Notes: generated by a model not told the origin, from the letters alone. Shown: positions 9,511-17,655, numbered from the stretch's first letter. The stretch is DNA of 22,067 nucleotides from Temnopleurus reevesii (GCA_036244855.1 BQKZ01002596.1:1-22067); one strand, 5' to 3'. Numbers and translations are program-made.

Positions 9511-9843
9511 ATAAAAAAATTTAAAAAAGGAAGGGATATTTGGTGAGTTGATGGATGGTACATTTGAAACTAACAGAACGAGATAGTTGTTCTGGGAGAC
9601 CAGAAATGTTCGCATACATATGCAAACGAAACAGGATCCTGTGCTGCTCTGGCGTAAAATCTACACAATTAATGTAAAGTTGTAATCTAAATCAAAATCA
9701 AACCCTAACTCATTCCTCAGATTGTTTTATTAAAGCAAAAACCCTATCACAGTTGGAATACCAAACATACACTCACACACGAAATTAAGACCAGAGCCAT
9801 CACAGCCAGAGAAACTGTCCAACTAAACTTAACTTGTACTCAC
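9511..9843 (-). other. Intron remnant where central FNIP exons would be expected
   Basis: This is the rest of the 660-bp intron between ...PLAW and SEQIFELEM. Vertebrate FNIPs have several hundred residues at this point, including a highly conserved DENN stretch. I read all three minus-strand frames and found no match. The best open stretch, about 9590-9650, reads RILFRLHMYANISGLPEQL between a possible acceptor and a weak donor. Its phase does not fit and its resemblance to the expected block is slight. Confidence 0.5.
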
Positions 9844-9921
9844 CATGCTAATGGAATTTCCTCGTGATCTAGGCATGTGTGATTGGACATAGCAGATGAG
9901 GCACAGGAAACAGCTGACATA
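9844..9921 (-). CDS. FNIP: FNIP exon (short): FMSAVS...SNHTCLDHEEIPLAW
   Basis: The exon is 78 nt: one base completing Phe, 25 codons, then TG of a split Trp codon (residues 388-413 plus a split codon). Acceptor ctccag, donor GTGAGT. The conserved counterpart is the helix ending in NHLAW of vertebrate FNIPs, which continues VPTVMP. Here the ending is NHTCLDHEEIPLAW, so the helix seems to carry an insertion. The split TG|G codon predicts a following exon that begins with G, but the next exon seen (9183) begins with T, which would give Cys instead of Trp. The call rests on position, phase and the FM-A...NH...LAW pattern. Confidence 0.65.
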
Positions 9922-9972
9922 CTGGAGACCGATCGGTGATAGAGGTCAGATGAANATGATTTGATTACTTAC
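9922..9972 (-). other. Very short FNIP intron (51 bp) with an ambiguous base
   Basis: Minus-strand GTAAGT to CCAG, with a good branch-point match (ctgac) in the middle. Reading through would hit TAA at once, so it must be removed if the flanking exons are used. All other introns in this gene are over 650 bp. Position 9955 is an N, so the length may be slightly wrong or sequence may be lost here. Confidence 0.6.
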
Positions 9973-10145
9973 AAGTTGTTCTGTTTGCTGTTGTGCGTCT
10001 CGAGGACTCTGCTCAGCTCTCTGATGAGATGATCGCAAAGATGACCTCTCTGCTGGGGGTAGGTCATGAGGTTAAGCCAGATAGGTCGCTGGATTCTCGG
10101 CGAGGTGTAGAGCTGAATCACGGTTTGCTTGAAGTGATCAAAGGC
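9973..10145 (-). CDS. FNIP: FNIP exon: AFDHFKQTVIQLYTSPRIQRPIWL block
   Basis: The exon is 173 nt: 57 codons plus TT of a split codon (residues 331-387). Acceptor ttgatag, donor GTAAGT. It encodes AFDHFKQTVIQLYTSPRI followed by QRPIWLNLMTYP and a helical stretch HLIRELSRVLETHN. This matches the FNIP middle region, where vertebrates have EFRTTICNLYTMPRI, PVWLTMM and a following helix. A Tigger-like MITE ends only 24 nt upstream of the acceptor AG, so the MITE end and the splice signals are adjacent. Confidence 0.93.
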
Positions 10146-10169
10146 CTATCAAGAGGGGAAAACATGATA

Positions 10170-10344
10170 CAGTCAAACCTTGTTATAACGAGGTCCTTGG
10201 AACCAGAGAAATTATCTCTTTATATCGAAACCTTGTTACATCAGGGTCAAAATACAATAAAGTACAAAGAGATGGGACCAGGAACACTATCTTGTAATAA
10301 CGAGATCTCGTTATATCTGTGCTCTTTATAACGAGGTTGGACTG
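10170..10344. mobile_element. Tigger/pogo-like MITE, copy 2 (175 bp), beside a 3' splice site
   Basis: Same family as the element at 3068-3243: termini CAGTCAAACCTTGTTATAAC and TTATAACGAGGTTGGACTG, with TA on both sides (10168-10169 and 10345-10346). It lies in the intron just upstream (in transcription) of the LYTSPRI exon. The T-rich tract ttttcccctctt remains between the element and the AG. The element's own end, TTTGACTG on the minus strand, lies about 28 nt before the AG, in the range of a branch point. Confidence 0.88.
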
Positions 10345-10346
10345 TA

Positions 10347-11059
10347 TACTGTTGTTTATTCTGAATATAAGGCGTTTTATAGACACCATGGAAGGAAATG
10401 CATGAATTTTGACAGTCAACTGATAAAATAAACTAAAATAAGCTCACATTGTTTATCCAAAACTCTGTCTGTCAAGACTCGAATTCTTTTAATCCAGTTT
10501 CCTACCCCGGCACACACCTAAAGCTTAGTTTGCAAGCACATACCCTAGACTTTCGGTGTGTGCGTGCGCAGAGCATGATACAGGGTATGCATTGTGTGAC
10601 TCCATCACATACATACAGCATTGCTCTGTCCTCTGTCTCTGTGTATCCGCACAACGAAACCCAAGGGTCTGTTCTGGCAGACTACCTAAAGCTCAACAGG
10701 ATGCTTATCACCCAACGTAGATTACTACAACCATTCCAGATACATAACTACAATCTAAGTTTCTATCTCCATCTAGCTGCTTCACCACATCTCACCTGGA
10801 TGGTCTTTCACCAAATCGTTCTTATACATGTAGCTATGAACAACTTTAAAGACGACTTTAGAACGTTTGCAGGTGTAATACGCATAAGATTCTCGATCAT
10901 TTGAGACAAGAAATTATATCAGTTGTGCCTAAAGTCGTTCTTACAGTATTCCGTAAATTGGTGAAACACTGCCTGCTCTAATTAAAACCACATCTCACAT
11001 AATAGTCTCTCATCCTCCTCAGTATAATACCCATAGATCGGAATTGATCATGTGACTAC
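10347..11059. other. Intronic sequence, possibly a worn repeat near 10830-10950
   Basis: The rest of the intron between the FFFSHF exon and the LYTSPRI exon. A 151-codon plus-strand frame (10449-10904) has no recognisable domain, is antisense to the intron and is probably chance. Near 10840-10950 the blocks aaagacgactttagaac and cctaaagtcgttctta form an imperfect inverted pair, perhaps a MITE remnant. Confidence 0.35.
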
Positions 11060-11308
11060 AGAATAATGAAAATTGCCGATAGTTCCATTGCGCGGATCTA
11101 CCTCCATAATGGGCCTTGTCTTGCGAGGATGGTTGAGTGCTTTCTCTATGGCCGACACCAGCCTCTGAAAGTGACCTTCAAGCAGGGAGAAATGAGAGAA
11201 GAAGAATCGTTTGAACTCTTCATCCTCCCTCCCACCTGGGGGCGCTTCGGGTAGGTTGACGAGGACAGCAACGCCGATCTTAGGATACCGATTCGTCCTT
11301 CTGATTGG
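11060..11308 (-). CDS. FNIP: FNIP exon: PKIGVAVLVNLP...FFFSHFSLLEGH block
   Basis: The exon is 249 nt, 83 codons, phase 0 at both ends (residues 248-330). Acceptor cttgcag; the donor GTAGTC is weak, but it is the only one that keeps phase with the next exon before the in-frame TGA. The exon encodes PKIGVAVLVNLP, an acidic/Gly insert, then EFKRFFFSHFSLLEGHFQRL and SAIEKAL. This is the start of the FNIP middle (DENN-side) region; the vertebrate pattern is IGV.F.L, FNEFFFSHFPLFESHM..L..AIE.A. The Pro/Gly run (LPEAPPGGREDEE) is a loop that is variable in the family. Confidence 0.94.
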
Positions 11309-11435
11309 CTGCAAGAAATCACATGACAGACAGAGAATTAACCAAACATGCTTTGGCAAATTAGAAGCACCACCGAACAAGATTAAAACCCAACCCTATT
11401 AATACTTTATGCTACTATGTACTGTAACAGCCAAT

Positions 11436-11894
11436 ATTTTAACGATTTATTGCCATCTCGTCCAATGCCATCTTGTCCAATGACCATTTTGTCCGTTTGG
11501 TCCAATAATCAATTCGTCCAATAGCCATTTGGGCGACATCACATCGTCCAATCTGGACAATCTAATGATAGGACAAAGTGACACTAAACAAAGTGGTAAT
11601 TGGACGAAGTAGGACTAGACCACATGATGATTGGACGAATAGGCAATTGGACAAAATGAAGATGGACCATATGGTTATTGGACGAAATGGCTATTGGACG
11701 AACGGGATATTGGACAAATTGGTTACTGGACAAAGCGGCAATTGGACGAAATGTTTATTGACAAAATGTTTATTGGACGAAATGTTTATAGACGAAGTAA
11801 TGTTGGACGAAGTGCGTTTGGACGAAAAGGTCATTGGATGAAATGGCATTGGACGAGATGGCATTGGACGAGATGGCAATTTACCATTTTAACG
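11436..11894. mobile_element. TU/foldback-type element with 15-16 bp minisatellite arms
   Basis: The element occupies 11445-11885 between two copies of ATTTTAACG (11436-11444 and 11886-11894), an 8-9 bp target duplication. The left arm is built of CCATCTCGTCCAAT-type units. The right arm, about 300 bp, is the reverse complement: at least a dozen 15-16 bp units of the form ATTGGACGAAATGGC. The outermost units of the two arms match almost perfectly. Foldback elements with terminal inverted repeats made of ~15-bp direct repeats and 8-bp target duplications are known from sea urchins (TU elements). No transposase is present. Frames reading MDEMALDEMALDEMA are repeat translation, not a gene. Confidence 0.88.
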
Positions 11895-12208
11895 CACTTA
11901 AAATTTTAGCAAATTTACTAGATTTCAGACCTTTTCACACATTGGCCAGTTGTCATTTTCATGTTTTGAAATATTATAGTACACAAGTCTACATAGGCAT
12001 TTCAATGTATGAAATTCATGGTCACGAAATATGCAAAAATATAACTGCAGCAAAAATTTCAGCTTATACAGTATTCGATTTCATGAGGGACAAGAGGAGA
12101 CTGATCAGATGTTTTATGTTATGATGGTATTCTGAGTCACTGGAGTCTCATGAAGCGATACAAATTTTGTTGGCATTCTTCATAAAAGAAAAGAAATAGA
12201 AAACGAAC

Positions 12209-12375
12209 CTCTTCTACATTGTTGAGATTTTCAGACGACCTGCGCCTAGCAACGTGATCCATACTTGTCACCTGGTTACGAAGCCATCGTCTGTGGAGGC
12301 TGCTGTTAGAGGCGGAGCTTGATACGCTGCTACCTGGTGATGCTGGCAGGAACGACGCAAGGAAGCTCCCAGATG
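12209..12375 (-). CDS. FNIP: FNIP exon: Ser-rich linker and LHRRWLRNQVTSMD
   Basis: The exon is 167 nt: two bases completing Ala, then 55 codons, ending in phase 0 (residues 192-247). Acceptor gttgcag; the donor GTTCGT is poor but is supported by phase and by loss of similarity beyond it. The product is ASGSFLASFLPASPGSS, a Ser-rich run, then LHRRWLRNQVTSMDHVARR and SSENLNN. Vertebrate FNIPs have the same order: a PSPNSS-like run, (Y/H)(Q/R)RRW.R.QTTS(L/M), then a Ser/Glu linker. The segment joins the longin block to the FFFSHF block and is rich in potential phosphorylation sites. Confidence 0.93.
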
Positions 12376-12591
12376 CTGCAACAGTGAGGAACAAAACATA
12401 AACAACTTTAAAATCATAAACAATTCGGATCAGATCGTTCTTAAAATAATTCTTAACAATGCCTAATCATCGCAAAACTAGTTTAATTGTATGCAGCCCT
12501 TTTGATATCTTTGAAACTAACAAGATCTGAAAGTATGACAGAAGAAAATACACATTTACATTCCAAAAAGAGTAAAAAAGTAGTTCAGCGC

Positions 12592-12720
12592 TCAGAGAGC
12601 ATTTGGCATTTGGCCAGTCGAACGACCACACTGTAATTGTGGAATCTCCTCGCAAAGATTTATTGGTGTGTTGCGGTAATTTATCAGCGACCGGCCACTC
12701 TCTGATGAATTCTCAATGGT
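12592..12720 (-). pseudogene. Possible relic of an LTR-retrotransposon integrase tail
   Basis: A minus-strand frame contains SLINYRNTPINL, then QLQCGRSTGQMPNAL. The pattern L.YRNTP...(S)P.QL..GR....P is typical of the C-terminal part of Ty3/Gypsy-type integrases. Neither the DDE residues nor LTRs are recognisable and the frame soon breaks, so at best this is a small decayed fragment inside a FNIP intron. It could be chance. Confidence 0.35.
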
Positions 12721-14035
12721 AAAATCGCTTGTATCTTGAAATATACTCAACCAATGAACAAATAAACTTAGGGTAATTCCCATTTGGGCCAAATGTTTAG
12801 AACATTGAATCGGCTGAATCTGGTAAAAAGAAATTGATCCTCAACAATGTTAGCAATTGCCTTTAATAAGTTAATTCGTATCTTGGTGAAACACTGACTA
12901 GGTGTAGGAAATGAGGAAGGAAACAATAAGAAAGACATGTGACATTAAATCAGGTCACTTGCACATGGGATTTATCTATATGCTGCTTCGTCAGGAAGCA
13001 CAACGAAACATTATTACATATCCCGTCCTTCCAGTAAATCATATTCCTTATTTTTGACCTCATGTACTTAATTCAGGAAATACCACACACTGTGAACAAA
13101 ATGTGCAAGTGAATTGGACAAAATAAACAATTCTTCAATAAAAGATACATTCACAATAGCTTCATTATCATGAACAAAAATATTTACCCTGTTTATTCAC
13201 CGAGTAGGTGTGACACCAGTTTGACATTTCTCCACAGAATAAGAGGGAAGGAAATGTATTTTGCGTGAATCTACCTCTTGTGAATGCTTCAATGGAAGTT
13301 GTTTACTTTGTCCAAATCTTTTGTCCCATCTTGCTCATAGTGACAATTTATAGATAACATTGAAACATCTATACACAGAAATATCATTATGCATCACACA
13401 TGTTTCCTTGAAAAAAAACCTTTTATATCAATGAGCATCCACTTGCCCAAGTTGGATTTACCAGTACATGAACATCAATTCTGGACTCTACTGAATAAAA
13501 ATGATAGCGCTAAAAAGCTCTGGCAAAATTTATGACATAGTTTTTCCCTATGTTTTTCCTCTTTTGGTAAGAGGTTGGTTTTTTCGGTTGAGGTTGAAGT
13601 TGTGAGGAAATTGCACCATGATTTTATAAAGTTAAAACCCTGACTGCGAAAATGGCAATGTGTTTGTGCAAGGAAAGGAGGAAGGATACCAAGGGAAAAT
13701 AAACATGTGATCGTCATAAAACAGGTGCTTTACATATAACCCTAGGATGTAGCAGCAATATGAATGCCAGGGCTATTCATACTGAAAGTCTTTGAAAGAC
13801 TTCACCAGCTGTTACTGCTTTTGACATTACTTCTTGATTTTACCCTCTTTTTCCTTTTACTTTGTTATTAAATTTTAAGTGAGTGCGATCGCATTCTGTA
13901 AATAGTGATACATTATCTGAGGGTATGAGAGAATATAGAACTCTCTCATTTTAAAACAAAATAGAGATATTAGATGATGCAGAAAGCCTGTTAATTCGGG
14001 CCAGTGCGTGGACCCAATAATGCCAAAGTTCCTAC
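12721..14035. other. Intronic sequence without recognised features
   Basis: AT-rich intron DNA between the retrotransposon relic and the ~405-bp tandem duplication. No frame resembles a known protein and I see no clear inverted repeat. A CpG-containing palindrome (gtgcGATCGCattc) at about 13885 is isolated. Confidence 0.4.
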
Positions 14036-14885
14036 AGCCATTTGTCTGTGAATGGTGCCTTGTTGTATAAACAAAAGCATGTCATCATATCCTAAAATAG
14101 GAGAACCCGCTTATGAAGTTGACATTACTTTCGATCTAAAATGAGCAAAACTTGATCTTAACTGTATTTTTTCCCATTTTCCCCTAATGCTGAGCATTAT
14201 CTTTCAAATCAGACATTGCAGCCACAGTCTGATGCTTTTTAAGACATACACATATGCCACCATGATGCAACTATCTGTCAATAAAAAAAGGTTCCACCAA
14301 AATGCATGATGCAAAATATGCAATCTCCTGCACTGTGATCTCCCCAACCAAAACAGTCAAGGCAGATTAGGCAGATTCATTGCGATGCTAACATCAATGC
14401 CTTCAGAAGCTTTTAGAAGTATGTTTACCAGAAGCAGTGGCCAATAAAAAAAGATTTCCAATCCATTATTTGTCTATGGCNTGACTCGCTGTATCATAAA
14501 ATAGGGTAACCCTGCTTATGAAGTTGACCTTGCTATCCATTAAAAATGAGTAAAACTTGATCTTAACTTCATTTTATTTTTACATTTTTTCACAATGCTG
14601 AGCATTTTCTTTCAAATCAGCATGTTGTAGCCACAATCTGATGCTTTTGAAGGCATACACATATGCCACCATGATGTAACTATCTGTCAATAAAAAAAGG
14701 TTCCACCCAAATGCACAATGCAAAATATGCAATCTCCTGTGATCTCCCCAACCAAAACAGTCAAGGCAGATTAGGCAGATTCATTGCGATGCTAACATCA
14801 ATGCCTTCAGAAGCTTTTAGAAGTATGTTTGCCAGAAGCAGTGGCCAATAAAAAAAGATTTCCAATCCATTATTTGTCTATGGCA
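14036..14885. repeat. Two-copy tandem duplication, ~405-bp period, with N at the junction
   Basis: Copy 1 (about 14036-14464) and copy 2 (about 14465-14885) share their order of blocks: gcttatgaagttgac (14109 and 14514), aaaacttgatcttaact, ttcaaatcag, gccaccatgatg, aaaaaaggttccacc and gtcaaggcagattagg. The final ~150 bp are almost identical, with about one difference from gatctccccaacc to tttgtctatggc. The first part carries many substitutions and small indels. The ambiguous base at 14481 sits at the junction. Nothing in the unit looks coding; it lies wholly within an intron. Confidence 0.9.
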
Positions 14886-15025
14886 AATCATTTAGTGTGC
14901 AATTTATGCAATTTATTGCAAAATTGACTGTATCTCTTTCAGATTATAGGCCCCAGTGAACATTTTTCTGAGAACCCTCTCGTTGCTATGACGGGGTTTC
15001 TTAGGCAAGCACTTTTAATACTCAC

Positions 15026-15100
15026 CAGAGAATTCTCCACTCTCATCATCCAGTCCATGTATAGCAGGTGGTGATGGCATCGCTATGGGTAAGCTGCGAG
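15026..15100 (-). CDS. FNIP: FNIP exon (short linker): ARSLPIAMPSPPAIHGLDDE
   Basis: The exon is 75 nt: two bases completing Ala, 24 codons, then G of a split codon (residues 167-191). Acceptor gtaatag, donor GTGAGT. It encodes RSLPIAMPSPPAIHGLDDES then GEFS. This linker is poorly conserved between phyla. The call rests on good splice sites, exact phase agreement with both neighbouring exons and position between FNIP exons. The Ser/Pro-rich and acidic composition fits the disordered linker after the longin domain. Confidence 0.78.
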
Positions 15101-15885
15101 CTATTACAAAATGGAAATAAATTATTGAATTGTATGTACACCATAATCATAAGAACAATATGAATATGAACAATAATTTAAAAGTGGCCTTTTTCGCATC
15201 CAGAAACTTTCGCGATTTCCATCGGTGCCGAATTTTTTGCATGTTTAAATTTGTGGTCGGTGCGCAGATGTTAGACCTCCCATCATACAAATACATGAAG
15301 TCACCTCTCTATATAAGTTGCTTTTCTGGGTGGCCTCTATAGACAGGTCTGAATGTACAAACTATACTGTTATATCAATTTTATGCAAAGAAAATGTCTA
15401 TATATATATATATTTTATTTTTTACAATTCCATAAAATACTACTTGAATAGAAACAGTATTTCATCTGCTCCCTATCATTCAATTCAGTGTATTACTTTT
15501 ATAATAATGGGGGTACTTTTAATGCGCCAGATTCCACATGAATAATGTGCTCAAGGCGCATTTTTTTTCCTTTTTATTCATTTTTTGTTTTTATATAAAA
15601 ACACAATTAAATTCCCCAAAGCAAAGTATTTACTATCAATAAGCAATGAATTGTATTCACACGTATAGTTACGCTAAGGTAACTTAGAACCATAGCTTAG
15701 AAAAGTGAATAATGCATTATCGCTATCTATTTAACAAACTTTTAGATTCAACAGATACCTTGAAAAATATTACATTATTCAACTGTCCTTCAAATGGAAA
15801 ACTCAGAAAAGGAAAGGAAGAAGGAAGAAAGAGAAGATGGAGAGGAGAAAGAAAGAGAATGAAAGGAGAATAATGCATGACCTAC

Positions 15886-15986
15886 CAATCTCCACAGAGG
15901 GCAGGCTATTAGCACTGATACTCCGAGGTATTGTCATGTCCGCACAGTACAGGCTTATGGAATCCTTGTCAGCTCCGTCAGTTTCC
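15886..15986 (-). CDS. FNIP: FNIP exon (linker): ETDGADKDSISLYCADMTIP
   Basis: The exon is 101 nt: G completing Leu, 33 codons, then G of a split Ala codon (residues 133-166). Acceptor gaaacag, donor GTAGGT. The encoded linker (ETDGADKDSISLYCADMTIP, then RSISANSLPSVEI) carries a short RSIS.NSLPS motif like the R(S/A)S..SL motifs of this part of vertebrate FNIPs, which are possible basophilic-kinase sites. Direct family similarity is weak. Phase, splice sites and context support it. Confidence 0.78.
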
Positions 15987-16010
15987 CTGTTTCAAAGAAT
16001 TGAGAGGAAT

Positions 16011-16085
16011 ACAAATAAAATAATACTAATAATAATATACTATACTTATAAAGCGCATATCACATACAATGTCTCTATGCGCTGA
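16011..16085. repeat. SINE-like repeat fragment (AAGCGC...GCGCT)
   Basis: After an (AAT)n-like run comes tataaagcgcatatcac, then atgtctctatgcgct. Short repeats of the form TATAAAGCGC...AAGCGCT with AAT-rich flanks are common in marine invertebrate genomes. The fragment is too short for family assignment. Confidence 0.4.
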
Positions 16086-16464
16086 TTAAAGAGAAAAAGC
16101 AAACAGAGAAACAATAGTTATTAAGTACATGTGCTCAGCAAAGAAATTAAAATTAAAATACTAGGTACAGCTGCATTACTAAATACTGCAATAATACCGA
16201 TCTTCTTAAGTCTCATTATGAGATTTCCGACACATCCATAAACAGTCAAACCCGTCTTATCGGCCACATGTCTACAGTGACCACCTATATTGCTTAACTC
16301 CTGATGAAAGTGTGTATCATAGAATTTTTTTTCTTTTTTAATGTTTTCCCTCACATTTGGTCAGCTGTTTTGTTAATCATATTTTAAATTTCCCCCCCTG
16401 CACCGTAAACTACATGATTGTCAGTCTTACAACGTTATGACCAATTTTGCAAATCCTGAAACAC

Positions 16465-16720
16465 GCTTTAGTCCGTCGCCTCAAGACAAGGGTATACACT
16501 CTGCAAGCTCTGCTTTTTAGTATACCCCTCCATTTCCAGTCCTATCATTATATATGTTATATCGATATATCTTACTATGATACTACATTGTTTACTTTTA
16601 ATGTATGAATTCATTTATGTATCCTGATTAATCTTGAACTTTGTAATTTATTTTTTCATTATATTTTGATTTGATTGAAAATGAAAATAAAATAAACTGA
16701 ACTGAAACTGAACTGAACAA
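16465..16720 (+). mobile_element. Probable 3' end of a truncated LINE with a TGAAC tail
   Basis: The sequence runs from a GC-containing piece (gtccgtcgcctcaagacaag, ctctgcaagctctgc) into an AT-rich stretch, an AATAAAATAAA motif, and then tandem ctgaa/ctgaaa pentamers at about 16696-16718. A non-coding 3' UTR ending in a polyadenylation-like motif and a short microsatellite is typical of 5'-truncated CR1/L2-type non-LTR retrotransposons. No reverse transcriptase sequence is present, so the family is inferred only from this layout. Confidence 0.45.
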
Positions 16721-16862
16721 GGTACTGAACTTTATACTTGATACCATCAGATTTCAAGTATGAGGTACATCGCTGTTAGACAACATATAGCAGCATGTTT
16801 CAGTAAAAATTGATCATAAGGTTGTAAGAATGAAAGTCGTGTAGTGTGGCAATTATACTCAC

Positions 16863-17023
16863 AGTTGCTCCTTTGGAGGCTTGAGTTGAAAGACCCTGGA
16901 GAGCATTACTTTGGGAGGCATCTTAAAGGTATGGACCTTGATGATTGGTCCATTGGAGCTCATTGGGATGGACCCAAACAGCATCTCACCCAACATCTTC
17001 ACATCAGATCCAGATCTGGTGTA
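16863..17023 (-). CDS. FNIP: FNIP exon: longin block, YTRSGSDVKMLGEMLFGSIP
   Basis: The exon is 161 nt: 53 codons plus CT of a split Leu codon (residues 80-132). Acceptor tgttgcag, donor GTGAGT. It encodes YTRSGSDVKMLGEMLFGSIP, then MSSNGPIIKVHTFKMPPKV and MLSRVFQLK. This matches the vertebrate [37 protein letters not shown] run of the FNIP N-terminal longin domain, which pairs with the longin domain of folliculin. The 5' half of the exon has two decayed copies with intact AG acceptors further upstream in the intron (17193 and 17545). Confidence 0.95.
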
Positions 17024-17570
17024 CTGCAACAAAGAAAATCTCAGAAATGTTAATGTCTTGATCACTGGAATAGACCTATATTTTTCACATAGCATCTTAA
17101 CAGCACATCCTGATCTCAGGAATTGGAACTAAATGGGATAGACCCAATTGGGAAATGGACCAACATCTTGACATCGGATCCAGATCTGAAGTACTGGAAA
17201 CAAAGAAAATGTTGGAAATGTTAATTTCTTGATCACTGGGCTATGCTTAATTAGCATTTTTCACCTAGCATCTTAACAGCAGATCCTGTTTCTCAGGAAC
17301 TGGAACAAAGGAGAGCGAATACTTATCAATTTCAAGATCATAGGACCTGGAACTATTGGGATAGACCCAGTTTGGATCTGGGGCCTGTAACATAAAAATA
17401 TGCAATTAAACTTACGATAAAAATCAATCGTAAGTCTACACAGCAAAACGTGTACCATAGATATATAATTAATTAATCTATCACATCTCTTTTATGTTAC
17501 AGGCCCCTGGACCAACACCCTGAAATTGGAGCCTGATCCACTGTACTGAAAATTGGAACTTTTTAAAACT
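17024..17570 (-). repeat. Tandem pseudoexon copies of the FNIP longin exon
   Basis: The authentic acceptor and exon start (T at 17023) are repeated at 17193, where ctttgtttccag precedes TACTTCAGATCTGG, and at 17545, where attttcag precedes TACAGTGGATCAGG. The 17193 copy reads YFRSGSDVKMLVHFPIGSIP and then FSSNS and TGA, keeping RSGSDVKML and GSIP of the exon. The 17545 copy reads YSGSGSNFRVL and is split by a 128-bp MITE. Intron-side blocks (gttaat(g/t)tcttgatcactgg, tagcatcttaacagca) repeat as well. Spacing is 170 bp, then about 222 bp without the MITE. No usable donor is seen in the copies. Confidence 0.9.
17380..17507. mobile_element. MITE with GGGGCCTGTAACATAAAA ends (128 bp)
   Basis: Terminal repeats GGGGCCTGTAACATAAAA and TTTTATGTTACAGGCCCC are nearly perfect. 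The interior holds a second inverted pair, acttacgat/atcgtaagt. Flanks tggatc and tggacc may be a worn target duplication. It splits a pseudoexon copy of the longin exon, so it inserted after that duplication. Confidence 0.8.
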
Positions 17571-17655
17571 ATTATATGAGCGCCTAGAACATCTAATTAA
17601 GATGGAAAGTGCGCTATGTACAGGGTAAGGTCCATGTAATATTATGATTATTATA
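17571..17655. repeat. SINE-like repeat fragment (GAGCGCCTAGA...GTGCGCT)
   Basis: The block atgagcgcctagaacatct, then aaagtgcgctatgtacaggg, then an ATTATT-rich tail resembles the 3' part of common marine invertebrate SINE-type repeats. It directly abuts the pseudoexon array. Low information content; the family is not assigned. Confidence 0.4.

Noticed and set aside
9590..9650. Minus-strand RILFRLHMYANISGLPEQL as a missing FNIP exon
   Set aside because: The phase does not fit the flanking exons, the donor is weak and the resemblance is limited to a few residues.
9735..9765. Minus-strand IPTVIG, resembling the VPTVMP expected after LAW in FNIP
   Set aside because: It has no acceptor in the right phase, stops within a few codons and shows no further similarity.
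10449..10904. 151-codon plus-strand reading frame
   Set aside because: It lies antisense in a FNIP intron, has no recognisable domain or composition typical of a protein, and no splice or promoter context.
11578..12124. Frames reading DEMALDEMALDEMA and similar repeated peptides
   Set aside because: They are translations of the 15-16 bp units of the foldback element. Several frames and both strands are open for the same reason.
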